Source: Lunularia cruciata (Eukaryota; Streptophyta; Marchantiopsida; Lunulariales; Lunulariaceae). Taken from it: a stretch of 64,000 nt of DNA. The notes below the pieces were generated by a model. The model had not been told where the DNA came from. It did not search any database and saw only the letters and a list, made by a program, of their open reading frames with translations. Both the position numbers and the translations under genes were made by a program. The stretch lies in assembly GCA_948567375.1 (NCBI GenBank), contig OX419759.1:61481493-61545492 (forward strand), given 5' to 3'. How positions within the stretch are numbered: position 1 is the first letter of the stretch; each line of letters opens with the position of its first letter. Below, piece by piece: positions 61,327 to 64,000 of this stretch.

Positions 61327-64000
61327 AAGTTTTATGTTATTTCTTTTCCCTGTTAACTATGTTCAATGCCTATCTCCTTGAAAAAGGTATGACTTATATA
61401 TGGAAATTCATTATTACTACAAATTGTGCTTATATATATATATATATATATATATGTCATAATATTCTTTTGACATTGAAATTTATGGACTAGCTTTCAA
61501 TAGATTTGAAGTTACTTGATTCTAGCATCTTTCTTTCTTGTTGCTAATCAACTTCATCTCATTCACCATATTTATAATTATCTTATCTTCTATATTTCTA
61601 AATTTGAACTTCTAATTTGAACCTATTATTTTCTTATGACAAAATCTAACCTTCTTGACTTGCAATTATTGTTGGGAAATGTGATTAGTAAGAGGTTGAC
61701 TTACTCTTTGCATGATGTGTGATCAATTTATCATTAAAGTAACCAATATTTGGAGGATAACTATTTTTGGATGGTTGCTTTACTTAATGATGCTTAACTC
61801 AAGTTTATTCATTAAATCCAAAATTCTCAAGATACCATCTAAGAGTTTGAAATCAAAGCACATGAAATATTTCATAGATTATCAAAAGTGGAGTATCTTA
61901 TATTTTAGGAATTAACCGTATGAATGTAGTAAGATTCAATATTTTGTATCATTTAAAACTTCAAAAGACAATCCACATGAATCTAAGAAGTTTGATAAAG
62001 GAATATTCAAAAGGTATCCAACTTGTTTCATAAGGACCAAGTGATATAGTTAAGTATTAATAACCTTCTTTGTGAATTAGACAATGAGGTATTAAGGAAC
62101 ATTCCTAAAGATTGAGAAACTTGGTTACAAATAAGTGATTGACTTGTTCAAGCACTTATAAGGGATAAAGCCTTTGACCATATCTTAGACTTGAAGAATA
62201 TTCATTTTAATTTTTATCCATTTCTTCTCTATCATCTTCTTTATATTTTCTCTTTCATTTCAATCTTCTAACATGATAATCTATCTTTCTTATACTAGCA
62301 AAAAATATAAGATACTAAAGCAAATTCATCAAATTTTAAATTCTATCTATATTTCTTCCCTTCATAGTATGTAAAAAATTCCAAGTTAGAATATGCCTCT
62401 CTATTTTTGTAATATTATAGGAAGACTTCTACACATCTTAAGTTTGCACATTTATAACTTGTTTATATGTAATGCAAAGTCATATTGTTTAAGCAATTAC
62501 TGAGTATTCTGTTTGGAAATTTAAGAATCTAAGCTAGAATCTGAAATTTTGTTGTCAATTATTTAAATGGAAAACTTCCTTTAGCTTTTTAATATTTGTA
62601 GTCTCACATTTTTATTAATGTAGAGAGTAGTATATATTCATGCCAATATTGAGTCTCAATGCAAAACATTTATCTTAAGACTACCAATAAAGAACAATGA
62701 AACTATATGAAATTTTAGAGAAAATAACATGTATCAATTTTAAGGCTATATTGTATTGTAATTAATAGATAAAGTTATTCATTTGAGTTAAATGCATCAG
62801 AATGCCATAGATTCATTCAAGTTTTTTTAAGCATATTTCCATCCAATAAATACTTTTTTTAAGAAATTTATACTAAAAGGAGGTAATGTCTACAAAATAT
62901 CAAGAACTCTTTTGTAAGAACTATCCAACAATATGAGGAATGAATTTTTGCTCAGGCAAAGCTCTTAGAGACTACAAGATTGTTAGATCCAAATAGACCA
63001 TAAGTAGATACAAGGGAAAAATACGAAGAGTTAGTTTAAAATACACTCTCAACTTTTCTAGATAGATAGATTTAGAAATTAGTATTGGGTTATCAGCCAA
63101 TCTCAAAGTAAAACAAGAACTTATAGTAACATGCATTTGGTTTGGAAGCAACCTCACTAACTATTGGTTACATTTAAAAGTTTCCCTACTTTTGAATGAG
63201 TAACACTACTAACTTTAGGATTTGTAGCTCTATCAAGTGTAGTTGAACCTAAAGTTACTCTAGAAGCCTTGTTAAAACAATATTACTTTTATCAAGGCTA
63301 GTTAAAGGACAAAGTTGGTGAACTTTTCTTCATTTATAAAGAAATGAAGTGTGATTACAAACTTAAATATTTTCATGAAAATTTATAAAATATGATTCAA
63401 TTGTGCTGCTTATTATGTCATGATTGTATGGAAATGTAGTTAGAAACTCTTTTATCCTTCCTTACCTTCAATGGATTTACTAATGCTTCCCAAGGATTCA
63501 CGTCTATCCAACACTCCTTCAAAGTTCAACCTTCAAATTATGTTCAATGTATGATTATGGATATTGTATGACTTCAAAAATAATCCATGTGTCACAAACT
63601 TCAAGTCAAAACAAGATAAGGAATAAAATAAATCCAAAAGACATACCATAAATATGAATCATAAGTAGATAAGCCTAACTAAAGCTCCACACATAATACA
63701 TTGTTATATTGGCAAATCAACATTTAAGGAATTTGAATCACTCCAAAGTATGTTTAAACTCTTCTATGAGTTTGAACATGTTTGAGAGTAGCAATGAGTA
63801 TTTACCTTATTCTATACTTAGGTAATTTTTAGATTAGGCATGAATCAAGGCCCAAGTTAAATACAATTAAGGTTGATTGGTCCAATATGTAATCAAATTA
63901 AGCATATCAATAAGTTTCTTTTATAATAAACTTAAACATTAATGAATGTAAGCATTAACTATTTTGATGACCCACCTTTGCTTCACTTGAGCAAAATTTT
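61327..64000. other. AT-rich, no gene seen; (TA)n at 61431-61455
   Basis: Apart from the alternating TA tract, I see only short chance frames. No recognisable transposon ends. Confidence 0.5.

Overview
The window is nuclear DNA of a land plant or close relative. The evidence is spliced genes with canonical GT-AG introns, a plant BAHD acyltransferase with the family's conserved intron, a plant-type TRAP-alpha gene, a eukaryotic tRNA gene, and chromodomain Ty3/gypsy, PIF/Harbinger and Tigger-like transposons. I cannot name the species. The TE load, and a LINE whose C-terminus resembles elements with restriction-like endonucleases, hint at a non-angiosperm or an old large genome, but this is weak.

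Layout. 1-12.7 kb is the gene-bearing part: an inverted repeat with 41-bp arms (785-874), tRNA-Arg(TCG) at 1885-1958, a two-exon BAHD acyltransferase on the minus strand (3773-5857), and a complete eight-exon gene for translocon-associated protein alpha on the minus strand (7949-11876). From about 12.7 kb onward almost everything is transposon-derived.

14.1-23.5 kb is one large PIF/Harbinger-like element with a TAA target duplication. It has inward-facing Myb/SANT-like ORF1 and DDE transposase genes, and about 5 kb of unrecognised, repeat-framed sequence between them. 24.6-48.4 kb is a nest. An old minus-strand LINE was split by a Tigger/pogo-like transposon (26505-34772, TA duplication), which was itself split by a plus-strand chromovirus (27518-33204, duplication ATCAA). 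The LINE was also split by a second, minus-strand chromovirus of the same family (35809-48035, duplication CTATG). That element was in turn split by a different, nearly intact chromovirus (38648-45228, duplication ATAAG). 50.6-58.1 kb holds two more truncated copies of the first family, one carrying a GC-rich insert of about 0.5 kb. The last 6 kb is AT-rich, with a faint LTR-retroelement gag remnant and no other gene I can support.

The most notable signal is in the LTRs of the repeated chromovirus family. Directly upstream of a TATA box they carry arrays of perfect heat-shock-element units (alternating nGAAn/nTTCn), which suggests a heat-responsive retrotransposon promoter. The two most complete copies also share a lost catalytic glutamate in the integrase.
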